A DNA stretch of 64,000 nucleotides from Candidatus Defluviilinea proxima (GCA_016721115.1 JADKIW010000001.1:4355501-4419500), one strand, 5' to 3'. Positions 17,103 to 25,920 are shown, counted from the stretch's first letter. Translations and numbers: made by a program. Notes: generated by a model not told the origin, from the letters alone.

Positions 17103-18268
17103 GTCATACCTCCATCACTTGTACGATACAACGAACGATGATCATTCGAGTCGAGTGTTACGACCCAGCCAGTGTTGAGATCAGCAAAATCCAGCCCGGC
17201 GAATATTTCACCGAATTTCACATCAGGCGGGATGATGCTCCACGTGCGCGCCGCGTCTTTCGTAACGTAGAATTGGTTGCCGTTATAAATGACCGCTTCA
17301 CTCGCTGACAGGAAATCGGCCGAGCCACCATCAGGGATCAAGGTTGGTGTCAGCGTCCAGGTAGCGCCACCATCATGCGTAGTGTACACCGCGACCTGTG
17401 AAACATCACCGCTAAAACGTACGCTAATAAAGCCATCCTTCGGGGAAACAAATTTCATATGGTCGGGCTCAATGCCCAATTCATAATTTTCAGCACCGGG
17501 CGGCAAAGGCAATGTGACGAGACTCCAATTTGCACCGCCATCATCCGTACGGAATAAATAGACCGAACCGGTTGAATACGTGACGCCATAAATCCATGCC
17601 GTTTGCATATTGATCGGCGCGATACCAGATTTCAACCCGCCAAGAGGAAGCGTATCGCCCGCGTTCTGGTTGTTCGGGTCATTGATATACTTTTGTGTCC
17701 AAGTGGAACCGCCATCAGTTGTTTGATATATGGCCACTGCATTCGAACCTGCGCCTACACCCAAATTGGCAAGCGCCCAACCGTTGTTCACATCGAGAAA
17801 TTGAATTTTGCCTTCACTGAATGGAGTCGTTAAGTTAGTCCATGTGAGCCCACCATCGGAGGTGCGATACAGGAAACCACTGTTGGGATAATTATCAAAG
17901 TCTGGTTTCTGGATCCAGACATGAGAGTTATCGAAGGGAAACACGCTTGTGGCATAGCCCGTCTCTGTGACATTAGGTGGTGTGACGTTGTACCATGTGA
18001 CCCCACCATCGTTCGTACGGATGATTTGAGTCTCGGTCACAGCCCAGCCATCCACTGCATTAAGAAATTGGATGGAGACGATCGCTGGCCCATCGACAAG
18101 CGGTGCATTGATCTGTGCTGGAACAGGTATGTCGGTTGCAGGGATATTCGTGTCTGCTTGTTGCGCGGGAGCAGACTCCGTCGATGACGTGGATGAAGAA
18201 GCAGGCGCATTACACGCGGATACAACGAACAAGATGCCTGCCAATGCCATTAAGAGTTTAAATTTCAT
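17081..18268 (-). CDS. Lipoprotein with BNR/Ycf48-like beta-propeller repeats
   Basis: About 395 residues from the ATG at 18268 (AGGAAG upstream; 28 further residues in frame overlap the neighbouring gene). Signal MKFKLLMALAGILFVVSAC with lipobox Cys. The rest is a seven-bladed propeller with repeated Ser/Thr-x-Asp-Gly-Gly-x-Thr-Trp motifs (RTSDGGLTWTN, QTTDGGSTWTQ, RTDDGGANWS, TTHDGGATWT, RTSDGGMTWS). This is the BNR/Asp-box fold shared with Ycf48 and sialidase-like proteins; the sialidase catalytic residues are not evident. Probable surface binding protein. Its stop overlaps the next lipoprotein start by 22 bases. Confidence 0.85.
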   Translation of the reverse strand: MKFKLLMALAGILFVVSACNAPASSSTSSTESAPAQQADTNIPATDIPVPAQINAPLVDGPAIVSIQFLNAVDGWAVTETQIIRTNDGGVTWYNVTPPNVTETGYATSVFPFDNSHVWIQKPDFDNYPNSGFLYRTSDGGLTWTNLTTPFSEGKIQFLDVNNGWALANLGVGAGSNAVAIYQTTDGGSTWTQKYINDPNNQNAGDTLPLGGLKSGIAPINMQTAWIYGVTYSTGSVYLFRTDDGGANWSLVTLPLPPGAENYELGIEPDHMKFVSPKDGFISVRFSGDVSQVAVYTTHDGGATWTLTPTLIPDGGSADFLSASEAVIYNGNQFYVTKDAARTWSIIPPDVKFGEIFAGLDFADLNTGWVVTLDSNDHRSLYRTSDGGMTWSPVVP

Positions 18269-18317
18269 TAAGCGCTTCCTTTCCTTATCGGATGCGCTTA
18301 ATTCTATCCTCAAATCA

Positions 18318-19379
18318 TTATTTGATGACAATCGTGGAAAGGATGCTTTCAAATCTTTTCAGAAGCGCTGGGCGGTCGAATTCCGTTACTTTCAATTCGG
18401 GGGAATAAGCACCCATATTGCCATAGTGCGTTAAGAATGTGATCTCATAACAAACACCATCAACCGCCACACGATGAAAAACCTGTTCGTAGATATTGCC
18501 AGTTGCAATCCCGACAGCTTCACTGCGTGTGAATTTGATACCGGTGATGGTCACATCACCCCAGATGGTTTCGGGTCCACCGAGTGAAGCAGGTTGAGTA
18601 CAAGTCTCTACGGTTTTTGCGTCACTTGATGAACCGAACATAAAATAGGCCCCGAACAGATTGGTACCAGTATAGGCCTGCGTATCAATATACTTGAGAA
18701 CTTGTTCAGGCTGGGTCTTATAAACAGGCAATCCTGAAACACGGACCGGCGCAAAGTCATCTGGATACGAGAAAGAGGCGGTCCCGTCCGCGCTCACAAA
18801 CTGAAAGGACTGTGTAGCCACCCCAATAGGGTTGATCGCCACACGCATCGTAAAGTTCCGAATATTTTGGAGTGGGAACAAAGTGATGTAGTACGTAGTG
18901 GTTGAAGGCAAAACACCTCGCCAGAATGTACAGTCACCGGGACATAACACCAAGTCATCTTCACCGACGATCCGCATGGGGATATGAGCCCACTGTTCGT
19001 CGGCTATGTTCTGTAGAACAGAAATGGACATGACCTGTCTCTTGAGGGCGCTCACCGAATATGTTTTGCTCGTCCCAGCGGACAGGGTGTCCACAACATC
19101 ACGATACGTTCCATTGGCATCAAAAGTGATCGGCGCAACACCAAGGTTTATTGGAGGGGATTGAACAGTTGTCGTAGGAGTGAAGGTTGGGAATGGAGGC
19201 GGGGTCTCAGTGGGCAACTCCATCACAGACATGGGTGTAGATGTCGCCGTAGCAAGAATACTATTAGGTGTACTCGTAGAAGACAATGTAGGAAGTGGAG
19301 GCGGTGTCACCAACTCGGCATTGAAAGAACACGCTGAAAGAGACAAAGTCAAAAGGATAAACAAAAACCTGTATCGCAT
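18318..19379 (-). CDS. Lipoprotein with prepeptidase-C-terminal-like beta domain
   Basis: 353 residues from the ATG at 19379, which has AGGAG 6 bases upstream. Signal MRYRFLFILLTLSLSAC with lipobox Cys, a long Thr/Pro linker (to about residue 65), then a beta domain with DVVDTLSAGTSKTYSVSAL that looks like the PPC fold, and a C-terminal domain without recognised family. First of three consecutive minus-strand lipoprotein genes, possibly one transcription unit. Confidence 0.78.
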   Translation of the reverse strand: MRYRFLFILLTLSLSACSFNAELVTPPPLPTLSSTSTPNSILATATSTPMSVMELPTETPPPFPTFTPTTTVQSPPINLGVAPITFDANGTYRDVVDTLSAGTSKTYSVSALKRQVMSISVLQNIADEQWAHIPMRIVGEDDLVLCPGDCTFWRGVLPSTTTYYITLFPLQNIRNFTMRVAINPIGVATQSFQFVSADGTASFSYPDDFAPVRVSGLPVYKTQPEQVLKYIDTQAYTGTNLFGAYFMFGSSSDAKTVETCTQPASLGGPETIWGDVTITGIKFTRSEAVGIATGNIYEQVFHRVAVDGVCYEITFLTHYGNMGAYSPELKVTEFDRPALLKRFESILSTIVIK

Positions 19380-19448
19380 AGTTTTTCTCCTTGGCATCTA
19401 TGACGGTACAGGTTGAATGGATGTTCCAAATGTATAGTTATGAATTCA

Positions 19449-20657
19449 TCACATCGTTTCAAGGATAGTCGCTTCGCCCTGGCCAACACCAACGCATAAA
19501 GTGGCAAGTCCGTATTTTACGTTGCCACGCAACCGCATCTCATGGACAAGAGTTGTCACCAAGCGCGCACCCGAACATCCCAACGGATGCCCAATCGCAA
19601 TCGCCCCGCCATTGACATTGACGATCTCAGGGTCAACGCTCAAATCTTCAATGACAGCCAGGGACTGCACCGCGAAGGCTTCATTCAACTCAACAAGACC
19701 GATATCTTTCATTTGCAAGCCAGCGCGTTCAAGCGCTTTCTTTGTCGCAGGGACGGGGCCATATCCCATCACACGTGGCGGGACGCCTGCCGTAGCGGAT
19801 GCAACGATACGAGCTAAAGGTTTGTAACTAAGTTGATTCGCCTTCTCTTCGCTCATCACAAGTAATGCAGACGCGCCGTCATTCAGGCCTGATGAATTCC
19901 CCGCTGTGACCGTACCGCCTTCTTTGGCAAAAGCGGGTTTGAGCTTGGCAAGCGATTCCATCGTTGTATCACGCCGCGGACGTTCGTCCGTGTTCACGAT
20001 CTTTGGATCGCCCTTTTTCTGTGGAATAACAACAGGGATTATCTCTTGCTTGAAGCGTCCCGAGTCGATGGCGGCAATGGCACGTTGATGACTCCGCACT
20101 GCGAATGCATCCTGTTTCTCGCGCGTGATATGCGGACGTTCTTTTGCGATGTTCTCGGCAGTCTCACCCATCGAGTCCGTGCCATGCATTTCTTTCATAA
20201 TTGGGTTTGGGTAACGCCAACCCAACGCTGTATCATAAGCGGTTAAGTTTCCGAAGGAATAACCAGTTTCCGCTTTGGGTAAGGAATATGGTGCGCGGCT
20301 CATGGATTCAACTCCGCCTGCGATGTATATATCCCCTTCACCGGCTTTGATCGCACGTGCGGCTTGATTGATGGCGTTTAAGCCTGAAGCGCAGAGACGA
20401 TTCACGGTCACGCCTGCCACTTCCACGGGCAGACCCGCCAACAATGCCGCCATGCGCGCCACGTTGCGATTATCTTCGCCAGCTTGGTTTGCACAACCGA
20501 AGAAAACTTCTTCGATGAGGGCAGGGTCAAGCTTATTGCGTTGGACAATTTCTTTTATAACGGAACCAGCCATATCGTCCGGGCGAACCGAAGCAAGAGT
20601 CCCACCCAAGGCACCAATCGGCGTGCGAATCGCATCTATGATTACTACATTCGTCAT
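19449..20657 (-). CDS. Acetyl-CoA acetyltransferase / thiolase family enzyme
   Basis: 402 residues from MTNVVIIDAIRTPIG at 20657, supported by AAGGATG; the frame stays open 32 residues upstream but that overlaps the small membrane gene. Acyl-accepting Cys89 in NRLCASGLNAI, His in AIGHPLGCSGAR and proton-transfer Cys in ATLCVGVGQGEA are intact. It either cleaves 3-oxoacyl-CoA in beta-oxidation or condenses acetyl-CoA. The VTVNRLCASG context fits degradative (PcaF/FadA-like) thiolases. No other beta-oxidation gene is adjacent. Confidence 0.93.
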   Translation of the reverse strand: MTNVVIIDAIRTPIGALGGTLASVRPDDMAGSVIKEIVQRNKLDPALIEEVFFGCANQAGEDNRNVARMAALLAGLPVEVAGVTVNRLCASGLNAINQAARAIKAGEGDIYIAGGVESMSRAPYSLPKAETGYSFGNLTAYDTALGWRYPNPIMKEMHGTDSMGETAENIAKERPHITREKQDAFAVRSHQRAIAAIDSGRFKQEIIPVVIPQKKGDPKIVNTDERPRRDTTMESLAKLKPAFAKEGGTVTAGNSSGLNDGASALLVMSEEKANQLSYKPLARIVASATAGVPPRVMGYGPVPATKKALERAGLQMKDIGLVELNEAFAVQSLAVIEDLSVDPEIVNVNGGAIAIGHPLGCSGARLVTTLVHEMRLRGNVKYGLATLCVGVGQGEATILETM

Positions 20658-20674
20658 TTTGTCATCCTTATGTT

Positions 20675-20884
20675 TTATCCTACAGTGAACATACCCAATT
20701 GATACAAAACCAGCACAACCCAGATCACCAATTGTATGCCGATATTCAGCCAAAATTTGGCTGGTGATATTTTACGATTTATAGGATGTGTTCTTTCCCG
20801 CCTGTTCGATATGATCTCGCCTGAATAAATTTCATACAAGATAACAAAAAAAGCAATTCCCAAAAGTATCAAGATCAAATCCAT
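20675..20884 (-). CDS. Small two-TM membrane protein
   Basis: 69 residues: hydrophobic helix (about 2-19), basic polar middle (NRRERTHPINRKISPAKF), second helix (about 47-65). AGGAAA lies 8 bases upstream. It ends 17 bases before the thiolase start on the same strand. No family recognised; protein-like composition and spacing favour a real gene. Confidence 0.6.
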   Translation of the reverse strand: MDLILILLGIAFFVILYEIYSGEIISNRRERTHPINRKISPAKFWLNIGIQLVIWVVLVLYQLGMFTVG

Positions 20885-20974
20885 GTTTTGTTTCCTTTTT
20901 TTTAAATTATACCTTTCATACAGGAACGATTTGCAAGCACTACGCCGCTCCCAATCTCTTTGCCAATCCTAACC

Positions 20975-21015
20975 TTGACAAGTCAGGGGTGGCAAAGTAT
21001 AGTACTTGTACTATA
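20975..21015 (+). promoter_or_regulatory. padR promoter with overlapping palindromic operator
   Basis: TTGACA (20975-20980), 17 bases, TATAGT (20998-21003). A perfect palindrome TATAGTAC-TT-GTACTATA (20998-21015) covers the -10 box, and an extra half-site ACTAGTAC follows. A repressor bound here would block polymerase, so PadR autorepression is likely. Confidence 0.8.
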
Positions 21016-21043
21016 TGACTAGTACCATAAAAAGAGAAAAACC

Positions 21044-21595
21044 ATGTCTCTAAAACATGCCATCCTTGGCTTTCTATCTTACAAATCCCTCAACGGCTAT
21101 GACCTCAAAAAAGCCTTCGATAATTCCGTGCGTCACTTCTGGCCCGCCAACCAAAGCCAGATATATCGGACGCTCGCGCAAATGACCGATGAAGGGTTAA
21201 TCGAAAAAGAAGTCATCGAACGTGAAGAACGGCTTGATATGAAGATCTATTCGATCACCAAAGCAGGGCGCACCGAACTTCATAACTGGCTCGCCACCCC
21301 ACTACCGGAGAGAGACGTACGTGAACCTCTCCTTATTCAGATCTTTTTCGGCGGCAAACTATCAGACGAGGAATTGCTCAACCTTTTGCAACACGAAAAA
21401 AAGATCGCCGAAGAAGGGCTGCTCGCTTACCAAGCCATTCATCAGGCAACCATATCGCAACCCGCCCCTCCTGATCCACGCGCCTTCTATCTCAGCATGC
21501 TTACCCTTGAATATGGGCTCAAAAGCAATTACGCATTAATCGAATGGCTCAACTCAGCCATCGAACACATAGAAACAAAAAATTATTCGTTATAA
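21044..21595 (+). CDS. PadR family transcriptional regulator
   Basis: 183 residues. Winged-helix N-terminus LKHAILGFLSYKSLNGYDLKKAF ... SQIYRTLAQMTDEGLIEKE, then a C-terminal four-helix dimerisation part with the Vir_C-like EREERLDMKIYSITKAGRTEL bridge. PadR proteins repress nearby genes and respond to small molecules. It probably controls itself and the CPBP protease gene 8 bases downstream through the palindrome upstream. Confidence 0.93.
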   Translation: MSLKHAILGFLSYKSLNGYDLKKAFDNSVRHFWPANQSQIYRTLAQMTDEGLIEKEVIEREERLDMKIYSITKAGRTELHNWLATPLPERDVREPLLIQIFFGGKLSDEELLNLLQHEKKIAEEGLLAYQAIHQATISQPAPPDPRAFYLSMLTLEYGLKSNYALIEWLNSAIEHIETKNYSL

Positions 21596-21603
21596 GGAAT
21601 CAA

Positions 21604-22455
21604 ATGAACAAAACTATTCGTAACATCATTATTGTCGCACTTTTCACTGCGGGCGGCGGCTGGCTCGGCATCTGGCTCAACAACATCACAGGCAACACTC
21701 AGCCACCCATGCAAAGTTTGGGAGTGCTGGTCTGGCTCACCTCCCCTGCCCTTGCTGGATTTCTCCTCCGCACTTTTGGAGGAGATGGCTGGAAGGATTC
21801 TGGCTTCGGGCTGAATCTCCCCTCAGGCTGGAAGTGGTATCTGGTAGCGATTCTGGTTTATCCGCTCGCTTGTCTCTTAACCTTTGGCCTGGCTCTCCCC
21901 CTCAAAGCGATCAATGCCGACGGATTTTTCACCCAGGGTTTCGGCGCATACCTGTCCGCTGTCGGCGTTGTATTTATTGGTTCTTTGATGAAGAACTTCT
22001 TCGAAGAATTTGCCTGGAGAAGTTATCTCACACCACGGCTTGACGCGGCAAAGATCCACCCGATGTTGAACCACTTAATTGTCGGTGTTCTATGGTGGTC
22101 ATGGCATGTACCCTACTATTATTACTTTCTTGATAAAGCCGTGCTCGAAGGTTTTCTAACCACAAGCCTGCCCGTTTTTCTTTTCATCGCCCTGATCGTC
22201 ATGTTTCCCACTGCCATACTCTTCGGCGAATTGCGACTGTTGAGCAAATCCACATGGACAGTATTTCTCCTGCACAACGTCATCAATGCTGTAAGCATGC
22301 CGCTCGTCATCAACGGCTTCATCAAACTCAACAGCATAACAGGAACCATCTTTACACCCACCAACGAAGGGATTATCACATCCATTTTACTGGGCGCGGC
22401 AGGTCTGATTCTCTATCAATATCGAATGAAAAATAAAATCACCACACAAAGGTGA
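21604..22455 (+). CDS. CPBP family intramembrane metalloprotease
   Basis: 283 residues from the ATG at 21604 (AAGGAA upstream; earlier in-frame codons overlap padR). About eight transmembrane helices. The CPBP motifs are present: EEFAWRSYLTPRL (EExxxR), a later WSWHVPYYY His box, and a further His/Asn box LLHNVINA. Family members cut membrane-bound substrates or act in bacteriocin self-immunity. It is co-transcribed with padR. The stop codon lies inside the terminator hairpin. Confidence 0.9.
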   Translation: MNKTIRNIIIVALFTAGGGWLGIWLNNITGNTQPPMQSLGVLVWLTSPALAGFLLRTFGGDGWKDSGFGLNLPSGWKWYLVAILVYPLACLLTFGLALPLKAINADGFFTQGFGAYLSAVGVVFIGSLMKNFFEEFAWRSYLTPRLDAAKIHPMLNHLIVGVLWWSWHVPYYYYFLDKAVLEGFLTTSLPVFLFIALIVMFPTAILFGELRLLSKSTWTVFLLHNVINAVSMPLVINGFIKLNSITGTIFTPTNEGIITSILLGAAGLILYQYRMKNKITTQR

Positions 22456-22465
22456 TGATTTTTGT
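22438..22465 (+). terminator. Terminator overlapping the CPBP stop codon
   Basis: Arms ATCACC (22438-22443) and GGTGAT (22451-22456) followed by GATTTTTGT; the TGA stop is in the right arm. Confidence 0.65.
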
Positions 22466-22497
22466 AAGCATCCGGCTATGACGCTTGTTACTATACA

Positions 22498-22517
22498 ATG
22501 TCAGACAAATTTGACAT
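22498..22517 (+). promoter_or_regulatory. Inverted repeat upstream of the oxidoreductase operon
   Basis: ATGTCA (22498-22503) and TGACAT (22512-22517), next to a TATACA box and a GGCGG/CCGCC hairpin at about 22526-22540. A possible operator; the promoter itself is not clear. Confidence 0.35.
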
Positions 22518-22575
22518 AATGAGGGTGGCGGTAATTCCGCCATTTACTGTCTAACATCTCGAATAAGGAGTATCA

Positions 22576-22824
22576 ATGCCTGCAAACGGTTGGATCGAAG
22601 TCAGCGATGCCTACTGCAAAGGTTGCGAATTATGCCTGAGTGTATGTCCACAGGAGGTGATGGAACTGGACACAACGAGGCTTACCTCAAAGGGATACCA
22701 CCCCGCGCACACGTTCAAGGACGGGTGCACGGGGTGTGCTATTTGCGCACTGGTCTGTCCCGATGCGGCAATTACCGTATATCGTGAAATAACCAAATCA
22801 GTTCCCACAACTGTAAGGGCGTAG
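22576..22824 (+). CDS. 2-oxoacid:ferredoxin oxidoreductase, ferredoxin-like delta subunit
   Basis: 82 residues. Two [4Fe-4S] motifs: CKGCELCLSVCPQE and CTGCAICALVCPDAA. It passes electrons from the catalytic subunits to soluble ferredoxin. First gene of the D-A-B-C operon, with AAGGAG upstream. Its stop codon lies inside a 14-base-arm palindrome. Confidence 0.92.
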   Translation: MPANGWIEVSDAYCKGCELCLSVCPQEVMELDTTRLTSKGYHPAHTFKDGCTGCAICALVCPDAAITVYREITKSVPTTVRA

Positions 22825-22843
22825 CACAATGCTACGCCCTTAC
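22813..22843. repeat. Perfect palindrome spanning the delta-subunit stop codon
   Basis: GTAAGGGCGTAGCA (22813-22826), 3-base loop, exact complement (22830-22843). No T run follows. It looks like a mobile or REP-like palindromic unit that inserted over the gene end and supplies the TAG stop. Confidence 0.7.
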
Positions 22844-22863
22844 TTATTAACTCATCGCATATT

Positions 22864-22926
22864 GTAAGGGACGACCCTTCAAAACCTACCAAGGCGTTTT
22901 GCTTTTGCTGTGCGGGTCGTCTCTAC
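22864..22926. repeat. Second palindromic unit before the alpha subunit
   Basis: GTAAGGGACGACCC (22864-22877) pairs with GGGTCGTCTCTAC (22914-22926) with one bulge. It starts with the same GTAAGGG as the palindrome at 22813. Confidence 0.55.
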
Positions 22927-22951
22927 AACAAAATTTTTCATGGAGAAACGA

Positions 22952-24067
22952 ATGACACGTGAACTATGGAAAGGCAATGAAGCAATAGCCGAAGCCGCCG
23001 TCCGCGCCGGGCTGGAAGCGTACTTTGGCTACCCCATCACACCCCAAACAGAAATACTTGAATATCTCTCAAGGCGAATGCCCGAATTGGGTCGCGCATT
23101 TGTGCAGGCAGAAAGTGAACTCGGCGCGATCAACATGGTCTATGGCGCGGCATGCACGGGCGTGCGGGTCATGTCTTCCTCATCAAGCCCGGGCATGAGT
23201 TTGATGATGGAGGGCATGTCATACATTGCTGGCACAGAGATCCCAGCCGTGTTGGTCAACGTGATGCGCGGCGGACCGGGCCTCGGCAATATCGCTCCCG
23301 CACAAGGCGATTACAACCAGGCTGTGCATGGCGGCGGTCACGGTGATTACCACAACATCGTGCTTGCACCCGCATCTATTCAAGAGGCTATTGATCTCAC
23401 TGCCCTTTCGTTCGATCTCGCTGAAAAATATCGGATGATCTGTATGATCATTCTCGATGGTTCCATCGGGCAAATGATGGAGCCCGCGCAGATGCTCGAT
23501 ATGCGACCCATCCAACGCAAGGATTGGGACTGGGCAACCAACGGCAAAATGGGAAAGCGCGAGCGCCGCGTCCTTTCTTCCATTTATCTGGATCCTGCTC
23601 AAGAAGAGAAGATGAACCTGAGGCTTTTATCCCGCTGGAAAACCATTCAGCGAGAGGAAGTTCGTTACAAGGAATATTTCCTCGATGACGCAGAATTTGT
23701 CATCGTTGGCTTTGGCACGGCGGGACGTGTGGCACTCTCCGCAGTGAGGCAGGCGCGAGAAAAAGGGATCAAGGTGGGTTTGTTGAGGCCGATCACTGTC
23801 AGCCCGTTCCCGGCCGAAGCGATTGAGCAACTGGTCGGTAGAGTGAGCGGGTTCTTAGTCACAGAGATGAATTCAGGACAAATGCTTGAAGATGTTCGTC
23901 TCGCAGTGAAGGGACGAGTCCCTGTTGAGTTTTATGGGCGCATGGGAGGCGTGGTCCCGTTCACAGAAGAGATCATGCATGAGATCGAGCGCATCACAAC
24001 GAGCAAGTTAAGTGCAACAAGCAACCCGCGTGAAGAATGGTATGAACGCATGGTTGGGATGAGGTAA
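22952..24067 (+). CDS. vorB: 2-oxoacid:ferredoxin oxidoreductase alpha subunit (VorB/KorA type)
   Basis: 371 residues from the ATG at 22952, with GGAG 6 bases upstream. It begins MTRELWKGNEAIAEAAVRAG and has the YFGYPITPQTEILEYLSRR box, the SSSSPGMSLMMEGMSYIAG stretch and GGPGLGNIAPAQGDY, all as in subunits annotated VorB (3-methyl-2-oxobutanoate:ferredoxin oxidoreductase). The domain order (pyrimidine-binding, then domain II) is normal. The substrate may be branched-chain 2-oxoacids or 2-oxoglutarate; the sequence alone does not settle this. Confidence 0.92.
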   Translation: MTRELWKGNEAIAEAAVRAGLEAYFGYPITPQTEILEYLSRRMPELGRAFVQAESELGAINMVYGAACTGVRVMSSSSSPGMSLMMEGMSYIAGTEIPAVLVNVMRGGPGLGNIAPAQGDYNQAVHGGGHGDYHNIVLAPASIQEAIDLTALSFDLAEKYRMICMIILDGSIGQMMEPAQMLDMRPIQRKDWDWATNGKMGKRERRVLSSIYLDPAQEEKMNLRLLSRWKTIQREEVRYKEYFLDDAEFVIVGFGTAGRVALSAVRQAREKGIKVGLLRPITVSPFPAEAIEQLVGRVSGFLVTEMNSGQMLEDVRLAVKGRVPVEFYGRMGGVVPFTEEIMHEIERITTSKLSATSNPREEWYERMVGMR

Positions 24068-24071
24068 CGCA

Positions 24072-24848
24072 ATGGCAACAGCGATTTCAAACAATCTGGT
24101 TTACGAACGCCCAAAAGGTTTTACCGAAACACCTACCCATTATTGCCCGGGTTGTACACACGGTGTAGCACATCATTTGATCGCAGAAGTCTTGCAAGAG
24201 ATGGATCTGATCGAAAAGACGATCGGCGTTGCGCCGGTGGGATGCTCCGTCTTTGCATACAACTACTTCGACACAGATTTCGTTGAAGCCCCACATGGAC
24301 GCGCACCCGCAATGGCAACAGGTATCAAACATGTATTGCCCGACCGCATCGTGTTCACATATCAAGGCGACGGTGACCTGGCTTCAATTGGCATGGGTGA
24401 GATCGTCCACGCGGCGGGACGCGGCGAGAACCTGACCGTGATCTTCATCAACAATGCCAACTTCGGCATGACCGGCGGACAGATGGCACCAACTACATTG
24501 CCCGGTATGAAAACCACTTCATCGGTCAAAGGCCGTGACGTGGAGACACAAGGCTTCCCCATCCGCATGGCAGAGATGCTCGCAACTCTCGATGGCGTGA
24601 GCTATTGCGTGCGCAGATCATTGCACGACCCGAAGAATATTCGTCTCGCGAAGAAAGCCATCCGTATGGCATTCGAAACACAAGCTCGCGGACTCGGCTT
24701 CTCGATGGTCGAATTGCTTTCCACATGCCCAACCAACTGGGGCATGACCCCGGTCGATGCGTTGAAATTCGTGGAAGAGCAAATGGTCCCGGCGTATCCG
24801 CTTGGCGATTACAAGGTCGCGGCAAGTGTGGCAGAGATCAAGATTTAG
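24072..24848 (+). CDS. 2-oxoacid:ferredoxin oxidoreductase beta subunit (TPP-binding)
   Basis: 258 residues, four bases after the alpha subunit. HYCPGCTHG near the start carries the cluster/cofactor Cys pair. The thiamine diphosphate motif GDGDLASIGMGEIVHAAGR ... NNANFGMTGGQM is complete. It performs decarboxylation of the 2-oxoacid with the alpha subunit. Confidence 0.93.
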   Translation: MATAISNNLVYERPKGFTETPTHYCPGCTHGVAHHLIAEVLQEMDLIEKTIGVAPVGCSVFAYNYFDTDFVEAPHGRAPAMATGIKHVLPDRIVFTYQGDGDLASIGMGEIVHAAGRGENLTVIFINNANFGMTGGQMAPTTLPGMKTTSSVKGRDVETQGFPIRMAEMLATLDGVSYCVRRSLHDPKNIRLAKKAIRMAFETQARGLGFSMVELLSTCPTNWGMTPVDALKFVEEQMVPAYPLGDYKVAASVAEIKI

Positions 24849-24938
24849 AGAGTAGAGAATAGATAAGTAGATGAGTAGTAAAGTAGTCACAACTACAACT
24901 AGTCTCTAATATCTGCTCTCTGCTCACGGAGTGAGCAA

Positions 24939-25487
24939 ATGCAAAAAGAAATTATCATCGCAGGGTTTGGTGGGCAGGGCGTTCTATTTAGCGGGCAAGT
25001 ATTGGCCTATGCCGCCATGGACTCAGGCAAAGAGGTGACATGGATCCCCTCGTATGGCCCCGAGATGCGTGGCGGAACAGCTAACTGTACGGTTGTCATC
25101 GCAGATCATGAGATCGGCTCGCCTTTTGTGAAGAATCCACCGTTAGTCATCGCATTGAACTTACCCGCCTTCGACAAATACGAACCCATCGTCGCCCCCG
25201 GCGGGACATTGATCGTGAACCAATCCATGATAGACCGGGAAGCAAAGCGCGACGATATCAATGTCATCTTTGTGCCATGCAATGAGATCGCTGAAGAGAT
25301 CGCTGACAGAAAATTACTCAACATGGTTGCCATAGGTGCGTTGTTATCGGCGTTGCCCGAGATCACAATCGAAGATGTGGGAAAGGCACTGGAAGGTCAC
25401 TTGCCTGCAAGACACAAACACTTATTGCCCAAAAATTATGAGGCTCTGAAAAAAGGCTTTGAAGCAGCGCAGAGGGTGCTGGCGTAG
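24939..25487 (+). CDS. 2-oxoacid:ferredoxin oxidoreductase gamma subunit
   Basis: 182 residues, Rossmann-like gamma domain with IIIAGFGGQGVLFSGQVLAYAA and PSYGPEMRGGTANC, typical of the CoA-handling gamma subunit. A 90-base gap without a gene separates it from the beta subunit; it contains a small GCTCAC/GTGAGC hairpin just before the ATG. Together D-A-B-C form a complete enzyme that reduces ferredoxin while forming acyl-CoA. Confidence 0.92.
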   Translation: MQKEIIIAGFGGQGVLFSGQVLAYAAMDSGKEVTWIPSYGPEMRGGTANCTVVIADHEIGSPFVKNPPLVIALNLPAFDKYEPIVAPGGTLIVNQSMIDREAKRDDINVIFVPCNEIAEEIADRKLLNMVAIGALLSALPEITIEDVGKALEGHLPARHKHLLPKNYEALKKGFEAAQRVLA

Positions 25488-25517
25488 TTTGGCAGATAGA
25501 AAGAATATCTAAAATTC

Positions 25518-25592
25518 GCCACAGAGACCACAGAGTTCTCTGAGAAAAAACTCAAAATCTCTGTGCGCTGCCCTGGCACCACCCGCCAGGGC
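25518..25592. repeat. GCCACAGAG-type repeat and adjoining hairpin
   Basis: GCCACAGAGACCACAGAG at 25518-25535, then TGAGAAA and AAAATCTCTGTG. The same words occur in the same order at 30444-30512. A separate perfect hairpin GCCCTGGC/GCCAGGGC lies at 25570-25592. Confidence 0.55.
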
Positions 25593-25687
25593 AGGTGTGT
25601 GGCAAGACTGCGAAATTAGACACTTCCACATGGGCTCATCAGAACATGACCAAAGTGCTATAATAAAAATGCAGAAAGGAGCACCCC

Positions 25688-25897
25688 ATGACCGAATATG
25701 AAAAGAAATGGAAAGAGCATATCCCTGAAGAAACTCGCGAACATTACAAAAAAGCACGCGAGGAATTCAAGAAATCGGTGGAAGGATTAATGCCTGAAGG
25801 GTTTGTGGAACATCACCGCAATGCCCGCCGCGAAATGATGCTCGCCATGAGAAGCATGCTCGACCACGCCATCAAAAAGATGGACGAAAAAGCCTAA
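25688..25897 (+). CDS. Small charged helical protein, unknown
   Basis: 69 residues, almost all helix-forming, very rich in Lys, Glu, Arg and Met (EKKWKEHIPEETREHYKKAREEFKKS). AAAGGAG is 6 bases upstream, and a TATAAT box is at 25659-25664. A terminator follows. The amphipathic pattern suggests a dimer or a nucleic-acid or membrane-associated helix. No family recognised. Confidence 0.7.
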   Translation: MTEYEKKWKEHIPEETREHYKKAREEFKKSVEGLMPEGFVEHHRNARREMMLAMRSMLDHAIKKMDEKA

Positions 25898-25920
25898 CGC
25901 TTCGTTCCCAAAGTACAACC

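Noticed and set aside
23219..23602. Open frame of 127 codons on the minus strand inside the alpha subunit
   Set aside because: Shadow of the VorB-type gene; no start signal and no recognisable protein.
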